Below, piece by piece: positions 20,919 to 28,602 of a DNA stretch of 28,602 nucleotides. The translations under genes and the position numbers were made by a program. The notes under the pieces were generated by a model that worked only from the letters and a program-made list of their open reading frames with translations, was not told the DNA's origin and searched no databases. This stretch comes from Candidatus Collierbacteria bacterium RIFOXYD1_FULL_40_9 (GTDB taxonomy: Bacteria > Patescibacteriota > Microgenomatia > UBA1400 > MFAQ01), in contig MFAQ01000041.1 of NCBI GenBank assembly GCA_001776275.1, positions 54,057 through 82,658 of the forward strand, read 5' to 3'. The stretch's first letter is position 1. Each line of letters opens with the position of its first letter.

Positions 20919-22745
20919 ATGCAAAACATACGCAACATTGCCGTCATCGCCCACGTTGACCATGGCAAAACCACACTTATTGACGCTTTTATCAAACAGT
21001 CTCATATTTTTCGTGACAACGAAAGTGAGATGAATCAAGCTGCTCTCTTGGACAGCAACGAGCTAGAGCGAGAGCGAGGGATCACTATTTTGGCCAAAAA
21101 CATCTCCGTTGCCTACAAAGGTACCAAAATTAACATCATTGACACCCCTGGCCACGCTGATTTCTCTGGAGAAGTTGAGCGTACCCTAGGTATGGCCGAT
21201 GGTGCTCTCCTAATTGTCGACGCACAAGAAGGACCCATGCCTCAGACCAGATTTGTTCTCAAAAAGGCCTTTGAACTCGATCTAAAAGTTATTGTTGTCA
21301 TCAACAAAATCGACAAACCAAACGCCAACATCCCCCAAACTGAGTCCAAAGTAGCCAATCTCTTTTTAGAACTAGCTACCCAAGATTATCAGCTAGAATA
21401 TCCCATTCTTTATGCAGTCGGTAAGGCAGGTAAAGTTTTTACTACCCCACCAACAGACTTTGAAGTTGCCGGAAATGTGGAACCTCTTCTAGAAAAAATC
21501 CTCTCATACATTCCAAACCCCAAAAACGATGAGAAGGCAAGCTTTAAAATGCTTATTTCTTCCTTGGATTACAACTCCCACATGGGTAAAATCATTGTTG
21601 GTCGTATTCACCAAGGAACAGTAAAACCTAGACAAAATGTTGTTCTCTTGGGCGAAACCAACAAAAATCTTCAAATCGATAAAGTTTTTATCTCCAAAGG
21701 CTTAGGTCGAGAAGAGGTTACTGAGGCTTTCGCTGGTGATATTGTCTCCCTAACTGGTATTACAGATATCAAAATCGGCCAAACCATTTCTACAGCAGGG
21801 GACTTAGAGCCACTTCCATCCGCCAAAATCACCGAACCCACACTCCACATTACTGTTGGTCCAAACACCTCACCTTTATCCGGAAGAGAAGGTGAATTTA
21901 CTACCGCCAGACAAATAGAGGAAAGACTCGCCAGAGAACTAGAAACTAATCTTTCTCTAAAACTCGAAAAACTAGAAAGTGGTAAATATAAAATTTCTGG
22001 CAAAGGAGAGCTCCATTTATCTGTTTTACTGGAAACCCTACGCCGCGAAGGTTACGAAGTAGAAGTTGGCAAGCCAGAAGTTATCTTCAAAACAATAGAC
22101 GGCGTCAAGAGTGAACCTTACGAAGAAGTTCACATCGTCGCCCCTCAGGAATATCTCGGAACAATTACTCAAGAAATTGGCAAACGCTTTGGCGCTCTCT
22201 CACACATGGACCCAATCAACGATAAAGAGGTTGAGTTTGTCTACAAAATGCCTACCAGAGCTATTCTAGGACTCAGATCACTACTTCTCACCGCCACCAA
22301 AGGAACAGTAGTCTTTAACAGTCAATTTATCGACTTCGAAGCAGTTGGCCAATCACTAACCAAAATGAGAAAAGGTGTACTTGTTGCAACCGACTCCGGC
22401 GAAGCCCTAGCCTACGGACTTCAAGCTGCTCAAGAGCGCGGTGTCACTTTTGTTGAGCCAGGTGAGACTATTTATGAAGGTCAAATTGTAGGTCTAAATG
22501 CCAAAGAAGAAGATATCGAAATAAATGCTGCTAAGGGTAAAAAACTAACCAACATGCGATCCAAGTCATCTGACGGTGTTATTCAACTTGTTCCAGCTCT
22601 AAAATACTCCCTTGAGCAATGTTTGGACTTTTTGGAAAGTGACGAACTTTTAGAAATTACTCCAAAGAGTCTTAGACTTCGCAAAAAATACTTAACTCAA
22701 GTTGACAGAAGGCGACACAGAGACGAAATCAAAAACAGCTACTAA
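20919..22745 (+). CDS. typA: Ribosome-associated GTPase TypA/BipA
   Basis: 608 residues, the normal length. GTPase motifs: AHVDHGKTT (G1), RGITI (G2), DTPGH (G3), NKID (G4). EF-Tu-like domain 2, EF-G-like domains, and the TypA-specific C-terminal region (GEALAYGLQAAQERG, NMRSKSSDG, LEQCLDFLESDELLEITP, RLRKKYL) are all present. It binds the ribosome at the EF-G site and aids 50S assembly and growth under stress and cold. This is a core chromosomal gene. Confidence 0.97.
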   Translation: MQNIRNIAVIAHVDHGKTTLIDAFIKQSHIFRDNESEMNQAALLDSNELERERGITILAKNISVAYKGTKINIIDTPGHADFSGEVERTLGMADGALLIVDAQEGPMPQTRFVLKKAFELDLKVIVVINKIDKPNANIPQTESKVANLFLELATQDYQLEYPILYAVGKAGKVFTTPPTDFEVAGNVEPLLEKILSYIPNPKNDEKASFKMLISSLDYNSHMGKIIVGRIHQGTVKPRQNVVLLGETNKNLQIDKVFISKGLGREEVTEAFAGDIVSLTGITDIKIGQTISTAGDLEPLPSAKITEPTLHITVGPNTSPLSGREGEFTTARQIEERLARELETNLSLKLEKLESGKYKISGKGELHLSVLLETLRREGYEVEVGKPEVIFKTIDGVKSEPYEEVHIVAPQEYLGTITQEIGKRFGALSHMDPINDKEVEFVYKMPTRAILGLRSLLLTATKGTVVFNSQFIDFEAVGQSLTKMRKGVLVATDSGEALAYGLQAAQERGVTFVEPGETIYEGQIVGLNAKEEDIEINAAKGKKLTNMRSKSSDGVIQLVPALKYSLEQCLDFLESDELLEITPKSLRLRKKYLTQVDRRRHRDEIKNSY

Positions 22746-22746
22746 C

Positions 22747-22755
22747 TGCTAAAAT
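22747..22755 (+). promoter_or_regulatory. Extended -10 of the leaderless ABC-transporter gene
   Basis: TGC-TAAAAT lies 6 bp before GTG 22762. It supports the GTG start although the gap to typA is only 16 bp. Confidence 0.6.
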
Positions 22756-22761
22756 TTATTT

Positions 22762-24576
22762 GTGAACAAACTTTTTGGAAAGTTCAAAAATACTCTTTCA
22801 ACTACTTTTAGGTTGCTAAAAATCTACTGGGAGTACGACAAGAAAATTTTTCTTGGCAATTTATTCTTCGTTACCCTACCATCCTTAATAGAATTCGTAA
22901 ATGCCTATATTTACAAACTGATAATTGATCTAGTTATTGGCTCTGTAAATGGCGCACCCACAAAAATGTCAACCTTATATTGGCTGCTCGGAGCTCGTGT
23001 CGGCACTTTTCTAGTTCAAGATCTTTCGTTTTCTCTACAAAAACACTTTAACAACCTTCTTTGGACCAAATTTCCACTTCATCTCTACCAAAAGTATTTA
23101 GGCTTCATTACTAATCTAGATCTTGAATACTTCGAAAACAGCGACTTCAAAAATAAACTGGAAAAGGTTAGAAATTCTTACGCTTGGAAGCCTCAAAACC
23201 TCATAAGCTCGTCTTTTTATATTTTTGAAGGATTAACCCAAGTTACTATAGCTATTATTGCCATTGCATATCTAAATTGGCTCTTACTTGTACCAATTAT
23301 TATTGCAGCCACAATCGGCTTAATTATTCAAACCAAAGTTTCAGAAGTCGCTTGGGGTATCTGGTCAGATCTCTCACCACATCGTAAAAAATACTGGTAC
23401 TTGTCCGGCCTCATAGAGGGCGGTTACTCCGGTGAAAGCATAAAAGAAATCAAGATTTTCAAACTTGCCAGTCGATTTTTGCAAGAGTTAAAGGAAATTT
23501 ATATAAAATTTGACACCGAAAATGTAGCTCAATCAAAAAAACAATTTAAGGTAAATGTAGCTCATGGCTTTATCAACAACATTGTTTATATCTGCATCGA
23601 ACTCTATGTCATCTTAAGTGCCATTGCCAAAAAAATTACTATTGGTGACGCTACCTACTACACAGCCATTACTAGTAGATTTCAAAGCGGTGTCAACGGG
23701 CTCTTCCGAAACATTACAAACCTCTACGATAATAGCCTTTATGTCAAAGATATGTTCGACATTCTTGACACACCAAAATTACTAGACCATAAAGAAAAAC
23801 CAATAAAAGTAAGAACAGACTTAGCACCAAAAATAGAATTTAAAAATGTTTCGTTTAAATACCCTGAAGCAAAAGGTTATGTCTTAAAAAACTTTAATTT
23901 AACTCTAAACCCAGGTGAAAAAGTGGCCTTAGTAGGGGAGAACGGTGCCGGAAAAAGCACAATTATCAAACTCCTGGCTCGCTTTTACGACGTCACCGGC
24001 GGTGAGATTCTGATTAATGGTAAAAATATAAAAGATATGGATATTAATGACTGGCACAAAACACTTGGGGTTTTATTCCAAGACTACATTAAATACCAAC
24101 ACACTTTAGAAGATAATATCTATTTTGGCAAAGCTTATACTAAAAAGTCCGAAAGCAAAATAGTAGACGCCGCGCAAAAATCTGGCGCAGATCTTGTAGC
24201 CAAAACTTTGCCAAACAAATACAAACAAATGCTTGGTAAAACCTTTGATGGTGGAGTAGAACTCTCCAATGGTCAGTGGCAAAAAGTCGCTCTTGGTAGA
24301 GCTTACCTTAGAAACGCCCCAGTATTAATATTGGACGAACCAACAGCCTCTATAGACGCCAAAGCCGAATACGAAATATTTAAAAAGGTTGACGCACTCT
24401 CAAAACACAAGACTGTCATAATTATTTCCCATCGCTTCTCAACAGTAAGGAACGCAGACAAGATCTTTGTCCTTAAAAAGGGGGAGATCGAAGAAGTTGG
24501 TAGTCATCAGCAACTTCTAGATAAAAATGGCACCTACGCCAAGCTCTTTAAACTTCAGGCAAAAGGCTACCAGTAA
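22762..24576 (+). CDS. ABC exporter, fused permease and ATPase
   Basis: 604 residues from GTG. N-terminal membrane domain with about six helices (30-330), then the nucleotide-binding domain (370-604): Walker A GENGAGKST, Q-loop LFQDYIKY, signature LSNGQWQKVALGRA, Walker B VLILDEPTASID, switch His in ISHRFST. This is the half-transporter type (MsbA/LmrA-like) that works as a dimer and exports lipids, peptides or drugs. The substrate is not evident. The signature is LSNGQ rather than LSGGQ, a minor change seen in functional transporters. Confidence 0.95.
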   Translation: MNKLFGKFKNTLSTTFRLLKIYWEYDKKIFLGNLFFVTLPSLIEFVNAYIYKLIIDLVIGSVNGAPTKMSTLYWLLGARVGTFLVQDLSFSLQKHFNNLLWTKFPLHLYQKYLGFITNLDLEYFENSDFKNKLEKVRNSYAWKPQNLISSSFYIFEGLTQVTIAIIAIAYLNWLLLVPIIIAATIGLIIQTKVSEVAWGIWSDLSPHRKKYWYLSGLIEGGYSGESIKEIKIFKLASRFLQELKEIYIKFDTENVAQSKKQFKVNVAHGFINNIVYICIELYVILSAIAKKITIGDATYYTAITSRFQSGVNGLFRNITNLYDNSLYVKDMFDILDTPKLLDHKEKPIKVRTDLAPKIEFKNVSFKYPEAKGYVLKNFNLTLNPGEKVALVGENGAGKSTIIKLLARFYDVTGGEILINGKNIKDMDINDWHKTLGVLFQDYIKYQHTLEDNIYFGKAYTKKSESKIVDAAQKSGADLVAKTLPNKYKQMLGKTFDGGVELSNGQWQKVALGRAYLRNAPVLILDEPTASIDAKAEYEIFKKVDALSKHKTVIIISHRFSTVRNADKIFVLKKGEIEEVGSHQQLLDKNGTYAKLFKLQAKGYQ

Positions 24577-24605
24577 TGGCACAAACAAGGTAAAATAGCC
24601 CTAAA

Positions 24606-24688
24606 GCCGGGGTGGCGAAATGGTAGCCGCAAGAGACTTAAAATCTCTCGATAGCAATATCGTGCGGGTTCGATTCCCGCCCCCGGCA
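24606..24688 (+). tRNA. tRNA-Leu (anticodon TAA)
   Basis: Acceptor GCCGGGG/CCCCGGC with discriminator A at 24688. Anticodon stem AGAGA/TCTCT around loop CTTAAAA gives anticodon TAA. The long variable arm CGATA-GCAA-TATCG is diagnostic for a class II tRNA. T-arm GCGGG-TTCGATT-CCCGC. CCA is not encoded. A TAAAAT box near 24590 may be its promoter. Confidence 0.96.
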
Positions 24689-24693
24689 CTTCT

Positions 24694-24737
<44 letters not shown>

Positions 24738-24767
<30 letters not shown>

Positions 24768-24942
24768 CACATAACCAAAAATTCACACTGAACACTCATT
24801 GTTTTGCAGTAAGAGCTTGCTCGTCATCTTCTCAATAATTTCATTATTGAGATATCTTCCTGTGCTTCCTCTTATTTCAGGCTTGTAACTTCGTTACAAC
24901 GCTCAGAAATAGGTCAGGTGAGCGATCACCCCCGAGTCACAC
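24738..24942 (+). repeat. Direct repeat of the tRNA-Arg 3' half, with hairpins between
   Basis: 24738-24770 (tRNA variable loop, T-arm, acceptor and CAC tail) recurs at 24911-24942 with a few changes. The last 18 bases, ATCACCCCCGAGTCACAC, are identical (24753-24770 and 24925-24942). Between them lie hairpins CTCAATAAT-TTC-ATTATTGAG (24831-24851) and TTGTAAC-TTC-GTTACAA (24883-24899), and no gene. The layout resembles attL/attR left by integration into a tRNA gene, or a partial tandem duplication. Confidence 0.75.
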
Positions 24943-24980
24943 TGGTTTCTAAAAAGTAAGTACTTGCTAAAGTGACTACA

Positions 24981-25009
24981 ATGACATTAAATTCTATTTA
25001 CGCTAAAAT
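24981..25009 (+). promoter_or_regulatory. Promoter of the flavin electron-transfer operon
   Basis: ATGACA (24981-24986), 17-bp spacer, TAAAAT (25004-25009), then ATG 25016 6 bp later, leaderless. Confidence 0.65.
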
Positions 25010-25015
25010 CAAAAT

Positions 25016-25501
25016 ATGGAAGAACAGACAACACAACAAAACAATAAAACACTAACTGGAGTTGCAATCTTTGCAATAATTGCCATTCTTGCTTTTGTCC
25101 TAAACAACAGTAAGCCAGAAACCAATACCCTTCAAACTGGTCAATCCCCACAACAAATTATTACCCCAACTCCCTCTACGTCAGAAAGCACGACCCTGGT
25201 CGATAGCCAAATTGCTGACGGTGTTTACGAAGCAACCGGTGAATATACTTCACCCGCTGGTCCAGAAGTAGTACCAATTAAACTGACCTTAAAAGATGGC
25301 GTTATCGAAAGTATTGAATTCAATCAAAAAGCAACCAACCCTAACACAATTAAGTTCCAAGGTATGTTTAAAGAAGGTTATAAGACTTTAGTTGTTGGCA
25401 AAAAAATTACCGATGTGAAGTTGGACAAAGTTTCCGGATCTTCTCTTACCCCCAAAGGTTTTAACGATGCTATCCAAAAGATCATCACTCAAAACACCTA
25501 A
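25016..25501 (+). CDS. Membrane-anchored FMN-binding-domain protein (flavinylated)
   Basis: 161 residues. One N-terminal anchor helix (about 13-30), a Thr/Pro/Ser linker (35-62), then an FMN-binding domain: DGVYEATGEYTSPAG, IKLTLKDGVIESIEF, and the flavinylation motif SGSSLTPKGFNDAI (140-153), where Thr145 is the expected site of covalent FMN attachment. It is followed without a gap by apbE, the enzyme that makes this bond. It is likely an extracytoplasmic electron carrier. Confidence 0.9.
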   Translation: MEEQTTQQNNKTLTGVAIFAIIAILAFVLNNSKPETNTLQTGQSPQQIITPTPSTSESTTLVDSQIADGVYEATGEYTSPAGPEVVPIKLTLKDGVIESIEFNQKATNPNTIKFQGMFKEGYKTLVVGKKITDVKLDKVSGSSLTPKGFNDAIQKIITQNT

Positions 25502-26359
25502 ATGAATATCTCCTTTTCTGCCACAGGTACACTGTGGCAGATAGATATTTATGATCAAAACCTACCCAGAAACACAAATATTAATCAAGATATAGTCGAT
25601 TTTGTTGAAGATTTTGAAAGCAATTTTTCTCGTTTCAGAAACACTTCTTTTGTAACTAGCCTTGCAAAAAAGGAGGGCACTTATTCTCTTCCCAACACTG
25701 CCAAAAAGCTTTTGGATTTTTATGAACTGCTTTTCGATCTTACCAACGGCCTTTTTACCCCCACTATTACCAAATCCTTAGTTTCGGCAGGTTACGACAA
25801 AAACTACTCCTTAACCCCACAGAAAAAACTCGCAACCCCAGACGATTGGAAAAACATTACCTATAACCAAAACAGCATTACAACCACCACACCAACCCAA
25901 CTAGATTTTGGAGCTGCCGGCAAAGGATACCTAATTGATCTTGTTTGCGAGTTTCTGACAAAAATGGGTGTAGAAAATTTTTGTGTCGATGCTGGCGGCG
26001 ACATAAGGCTTGTTGGCAACAAACCACTGGTTATTGGTTTAGAAAATCCAACCGACACCAGTAGTGTAATTGGCACTATAAATATCCAAAATAGTAGTTT
26101 CTGTGGTTCTTCTGGTAATCGCCGCCAATGGGGAAAATATAACCACCTACTAAACCCCAAAACTCTCACCTCACCAAAAAACATCTTGTCTACCTGGGTA
26201 TTATCCGATGAATGTATAATTGCCGATGGCCTTGCTACCTCACTTTTCTTTGTGGAGCCAAACACACTTCAAAAGTATTTAAAGTTTGAATATTTAATTC
26301 TTTACTCTGACTTTAGTATCGATAAGTCAGACAATCTTTCTGTTACACTATTTAATTAG
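25502..26359 (+). CDS. apbE: FAD:protein FMN transferase (ApbE)
   Basis: 285 residues. It shows a family start with the TGTLWQIDIY strand, the metal/FAD site LDFGAAGKGYLID (134-146), DAGGDI (163-168), NHLLNPKT and ADGLATSLFF. It transfers FMN from FAD to Thr in the [S/D]GxSxT motif of a partner, here very likely the protein encoded directly upstream (its ATG is the next base after the upstream stop). No signal peptide is visible, although many ApbE proteins are exported; this may mean modification inside the cell or an atypical export route. Confidence 0.93.
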   Translation: MNISFSATGTLWQIDIYDQNLPRNTNINQDIVDFVEDFESNFSRFRNTSFVTSLAKKEGTYSLPNTAKKLLDFYELLFDLTNGLFTPTITKSLVSAGYDKNYSLTPQKKLATPDDWKNITYNQNSITTTTPTQLDFGAAGKGYLIDLVCEFLTKMGVENFCVDAGGDIRLVGNKPLVIGLENPTDTSSVIGTINIQNSSFCGSSGNRRQWGKYNHLLNPKTLTSPKNILSTWVLSDECIIADGLATSLFFVEPNTLQKYLKFEYLILYSDFSIDKSDNLSVTLFN

Positions 26360-26362
26360 TCC

Positions 26363-27844
26363 ATGTCTAAACAAAATAAGTTCCTTGCGTTTATAGATTC
26401 CCTAACCATGTACAAGGCTGTTCTGTATAGTCTTATCTTTCTTTTTGCTAGCTCACTAGTTGCCTCTGTCTTTGACTACACCTACTTCAAGCCAATTACT
26501 TTATTACTTTCTCTCGCAACCATAACTTCTGTAACTGTTGCAAGTAATTTCTTGCTAAGCAAGCTCTACAAAGTTATCCCAAATCCAGAGTCAGCGCTAA
26601 TTACCAGTCTGATTCTACTTTTTCTTTTTAGTCCACCAACCACATCAACCGAATACTTTACTTTAATTATCGCCGGCATAATTGCTTCTTCCAGTAAATA
26701 TCTTTTTAACTTCAATATGGTTCATATTTTTAACCCCGCCGCCATCGCTGCAGTTATAACCCCACTCCTAGGCTTCGACGGTGCTATTTGGTGGGTCGCT
26801 ACCCCTGTATTAATCCCTAGCACTCTGATTGTAGCCCTCTACTTAATCAGGAAGCTTAGAAGATTTGAGCTGGCACTAAGTTATTTTGGTGGTTTAATAC
26901 TAGGGCTCATTATTTCAAAACAACTAACTCAAAACAATTTCAGTACTTTTCTACCAGAAATCCTTATTTCTTGGCCGACTATCTTCTTTGCCAGCATCAT
27001 GTTAATTGAACCACTTACCATGCCAAATAAAAACAAACTTCTTAATTTGTTTGGCATACTGGTTGGGTTTTTAGGTGCTAACCAATACCACCTTGGACCA
27101 GTATTTAGCTCACCAGAGTTAAGTTTGGTGATTGGTAATATTTTTGCTTTTGTCTTATCGAACAAAAAAAGATATTTTCTCCAATTAATAAATAAAGAAT
27201 TAGTCGCAGACAACACCTATCAGTTTTCTTTCAGATCAACTCCACCAGTAAGTTTTAACCCTGGTCAATACCTAGAATGGTCCCTATCTCACCACAATCC
27301 GGATATCAGAGGCATTAGGCGCTACTTTACCATCTCTAGCTCACCCACCGAAAAAGAAATTAAACTAACATTTAAATTATTTTCACCACCCAGTAGTTTC
27401 AAAAACGAGTTTTCAAAATTGAAAGTAGGCTACAAAATACAAGCCTCACACATCGCAGGCGACTTCACCCCTCAAGTATCAGCAGACAACTTAGTTTTTA
27501 TTGCTGGAGGAATAGGCATCACCCCATTTAGAAGCATCATCAGATACTACCTTGACAAAAACTTCAAAAAAAACATTTACCTCCTCTATGCTAGTACGAA
27601 TGAAGGTGACTTTGCGTTTAAGGAACTCTTCCAACAAGCCAGTAAACAAATTGGTCTGCAAACTAACTATTTTGTTAGCAGTAAGGGACAAAAAATAACT
27701 ACCGACACTATTAGAGAAATCAAAAACTACCAAAACTACACCTACTTTATTTCTGGACCAGACGCTATGGTCAAACACTACAAATCCATACTCAGATCAC
27801 TCGGTATACACAAGATAAAAACTGACTACTTCCCAGGTTTTTAG
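26363..27844 (+). CDS. NqrB/RnfD-like membrane domain fused to an FNR-type flavin reductase domain
   Basis: 493 residues. Residues about 18-270: some nine helices of NqrB/RnfD type (NPESALITSLILLFLFS, HIFNPAAIAA, FFASIMLIEPLTMP). Residues about 275-493: ferredoxin-NADP+-reductase-like part with GQYLEW (301-306), RRYFTIS flavin site (319-325), AGGIGITPF nucleotide loop (381-389) and a C-terminal FISGPDAMV. It would take electrons from NAD(P)H in the cytoplasm, pass them across the membrane and reduce the flavinylated partner outside. It is co-transcribed with the two upstream genes (3-bp gap). Confidence 0.9.
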   Translation: MSKQNKFLAFIDSLTMYKAVLYSLIFLFASSLVASVFDYTYFKPITLLLSLATITSVTVASNFLLSKLYKVIPNPESALITSLILLFLFSPPTTSTEYFTLIIAGIIASSSKYLFNFNMVHIFNPAAIAAVITPLLGFDGAIWWVATPVLIPSTLIVALYLIRKLRRFELALSYFGGLILGLIISKQLTQNNFSTFLPEILISWPTIFFASIMLIEPLTMPNKNKLLNLFGILVGFLGANQYHLGPVFSSPELSLVIGNIFAFVLSNKKRYFLQLINKELVADNTYQFSFRSTPPVSFNPGQYLEWSLSHHNPDIRGIRRYFTISSSPTEKEIKLTFKLFSPPSSFKNEFSKLKVGYKIQASHIAGDFTPQVSADNLVFIAGGIGITPFRSIIRYYLDKNFKKNIYLLYASTNEGDFAFKELFQQASKQIGLQTNYFVSSKGQKITTDTIREIKNYQNYTYFISGPDAMVKHYKSILRSLGIHKIKTDYFPGF

Positions 27845-27858
27845 TCTATCCAATAAGC

Positions 27859-27888
27859 TTGACAAAGTAAGTCCAAAAGACTTATAAT
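27859..27888 (+). promoter_or_regulatory. Full-consensus promoter for the lipoprotein gene
   Basis: TTGACA (27859-27864), 18-bp spacer, TATAAT (27883-27888). About 32 nt of leader follow, with the ribosome site CGGAGGAA (27918-27925) directly before ATG 27927. This strong Shine-Dalgarno contrasts with the leaderless genes upstream. Confidence 0.9.
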
Positions 27889-27926
27889 ACGAGAAAGACA
27901 ATTTTGACATTTTATATCGGAGGAAC

Positions 27927-28602
27927 ATGAAAAAGCTCACTTTTGTACTGACTTTCCTTACAGTCTGTCTGTTGGCGTGTACAAATCAATCATCGGATAC
28001 AGCAATCTCAACCGCAACGCTCTCAACTAGTACAAGCAAACCAACACTAGAGCCAACAGTCGCCACTCTGCCAGATGTTGCTACACCAAGTCCAACATCG
28101 ACACTTCTTCCTTCAATTGGACCAGGTAACGGATCTTTTGAAGACCCCTTCTTCCCGACAATTCTCGAGGGTAAGGAAGTCGTTATTAAAACATACAATT
28201 TACCTAAAATCGAAGTTGAGATGACAAATAGAAGTATTTGGGTAAAGCTAAATCAGGGTCTATACACCTATACTCCATACACGATTAACAATGTAACAGA
28301 CTTTATGTTAATAGAAAGCGACAGCCCTGTTGGTTTCACTGGAGTCTGGCGCAGTCAGCAGGGAGCGAGCTTCGATTACGCTCACCTGTACAAGACATAT
28401 ACTCCCACAACGGACGATCTGGAAATTAATCAATACTGGGAAACATACGTTGATAAGTTAAAAGATCTGGGACTTAGGAAAAACGAAAACTACTACCCAG
28501 ACCAACACGAGTCACCCTACCAGAAATGTAAGATCATGCTGGGAAACTCGAGCATCGTCGAAACATGGACAGAAGTAGAACGTCAATACTTCTTTAGCCT
28601 CT
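27927..28602 (+). CDS. Lipoprotein of unknown function, truncated by the right edge
   Basis: 225 codons visible, no stop. MKKLTFVLTFLTVCLLACTN has a lipoprotein signal with lipobox LLAC (lipidated Cys18). A Ser/Thr/Pro-rich linker (about 20-65) leads to a globular domain starting near GSFEDPFFPTILEGKE, with aromatic-rich strands (IWVKLNQGLYTYTPYT) but no motif I recognise. It should sit on the outer face of the cell membrane. Promoter and ribosome site make the start certain. Confidence 0.85.
   Translation, partial: MKKLTFVLTFLTVCLLACTNQSSDTAISTATLSTSTSKPTLEPTVATLPDVATPSPTSTLLPSIGPGNGSFEDPFFPTILEGKEVVIKTYNLPKIEVEMTNRSIWVKLNQGLYTYTPYTINNVTDFMLIESDSPVGFTGVWRSQQGASFDYAHLYKTYTPTTDDLEINQYWETYVDKLKDLGLRKNENYYPDQHESPYQKCKIMLGNSSIVETWTEVERQYFFSL

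Noticed and set aside
27986..28198. Minus-strand 70-codon frame
   Set aside because: It is antisense to the Ser/Thr/Pro-rich part of the lipoprotein gene, which has a consensus promoter, ribosome site and lipobox.

Overview
The window looks like a piece of a small, AT-rich bacterial genome, most plausibly a member of the Candidate Phyla Radiation (Patescibacteria), perhaps near the Microgenomates. This is an inference from very tight gene packing, many genes whose start codon sits about 6-8 bases after a good -10 box (leaderless mRNAs), the gene families present, and TGA acting as a normal stop (for example the gene ending at 8323), which argues against the recoded Gracilibacteria/SR1 lineages. 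No ribosomal marker is present to confirm the assignment.

Layout. 1-1320: the N-terminal 440 codons of a large serine recombinase, running off the left edge. 1321-1686: GC-rich hairpins and one arm (IR-A) of a long inverted repeat. 1687-4199: an Xre-type HTH/reverse-transcriptase pair, a structured intergenic region, and a secreted thermonuclease. 4265-18986: a dense metal (copper-type) resistance and thiol island. It holds a P1B ATPase with an unusual CPD motif, an ArsR regulator, a small membrane protein, an SRPBCC protein, CopZ-like chaperones, a DsbA/CxxC-membrane/YtkA-like operon, a two-repeat DUF305 protein, a TauE-cupredoxin fusion, a CopA with a 276-residue C-terminal extension, and two complete BlaI-M56 (MecI/MecR-like) regulator pairs. 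18987-19444: more hairpins and the second arm (IR-B), inverted relative to IR-A. The IR pair therefore brackets the RT pair and the metal island, about 17.9 kb.

19445-28602 looks like ordinary chromosome: a PD-(D/E)XK-like protein, a coiled-coil protein, TypA/BipA, an ABC exporter, tRNA-Leu(TAA), tRNA-Arg(TCT) with a degenerate copy of its 3' half downstream, a three-gene flavin electron-transfer operon (FMN-binding protein, ApbE, NqrB/RnfD-FNR fusion), and a truncated lipoprotein gene.

How the island seems to work. Six palindromes of the MecI/BlaI type (TACTACA-n-TGTAGTA) overlap the -10 boxes of six promoters. Four are 17 bp long (3-bp centre) and two are 16 bp (2-bp centre). Each BlaI-M56 pair has one class in front of itself. 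The 17-mer class also covers the ArsR operon, a CopZ-like gene and the TauE-CopZ-CopA operon. The 16-mer class also covers the DsbA operon. Both M56 proteases lack a penicillin-binding sensor domain and instead end in short outside tails carrying Cys/His residues. The simplest reading is a pair of proteolytic, metal- or thiol-sensing derepression circuits, one mainly for Cu(I) export and sequestration and one for envelope thiol chemistry.
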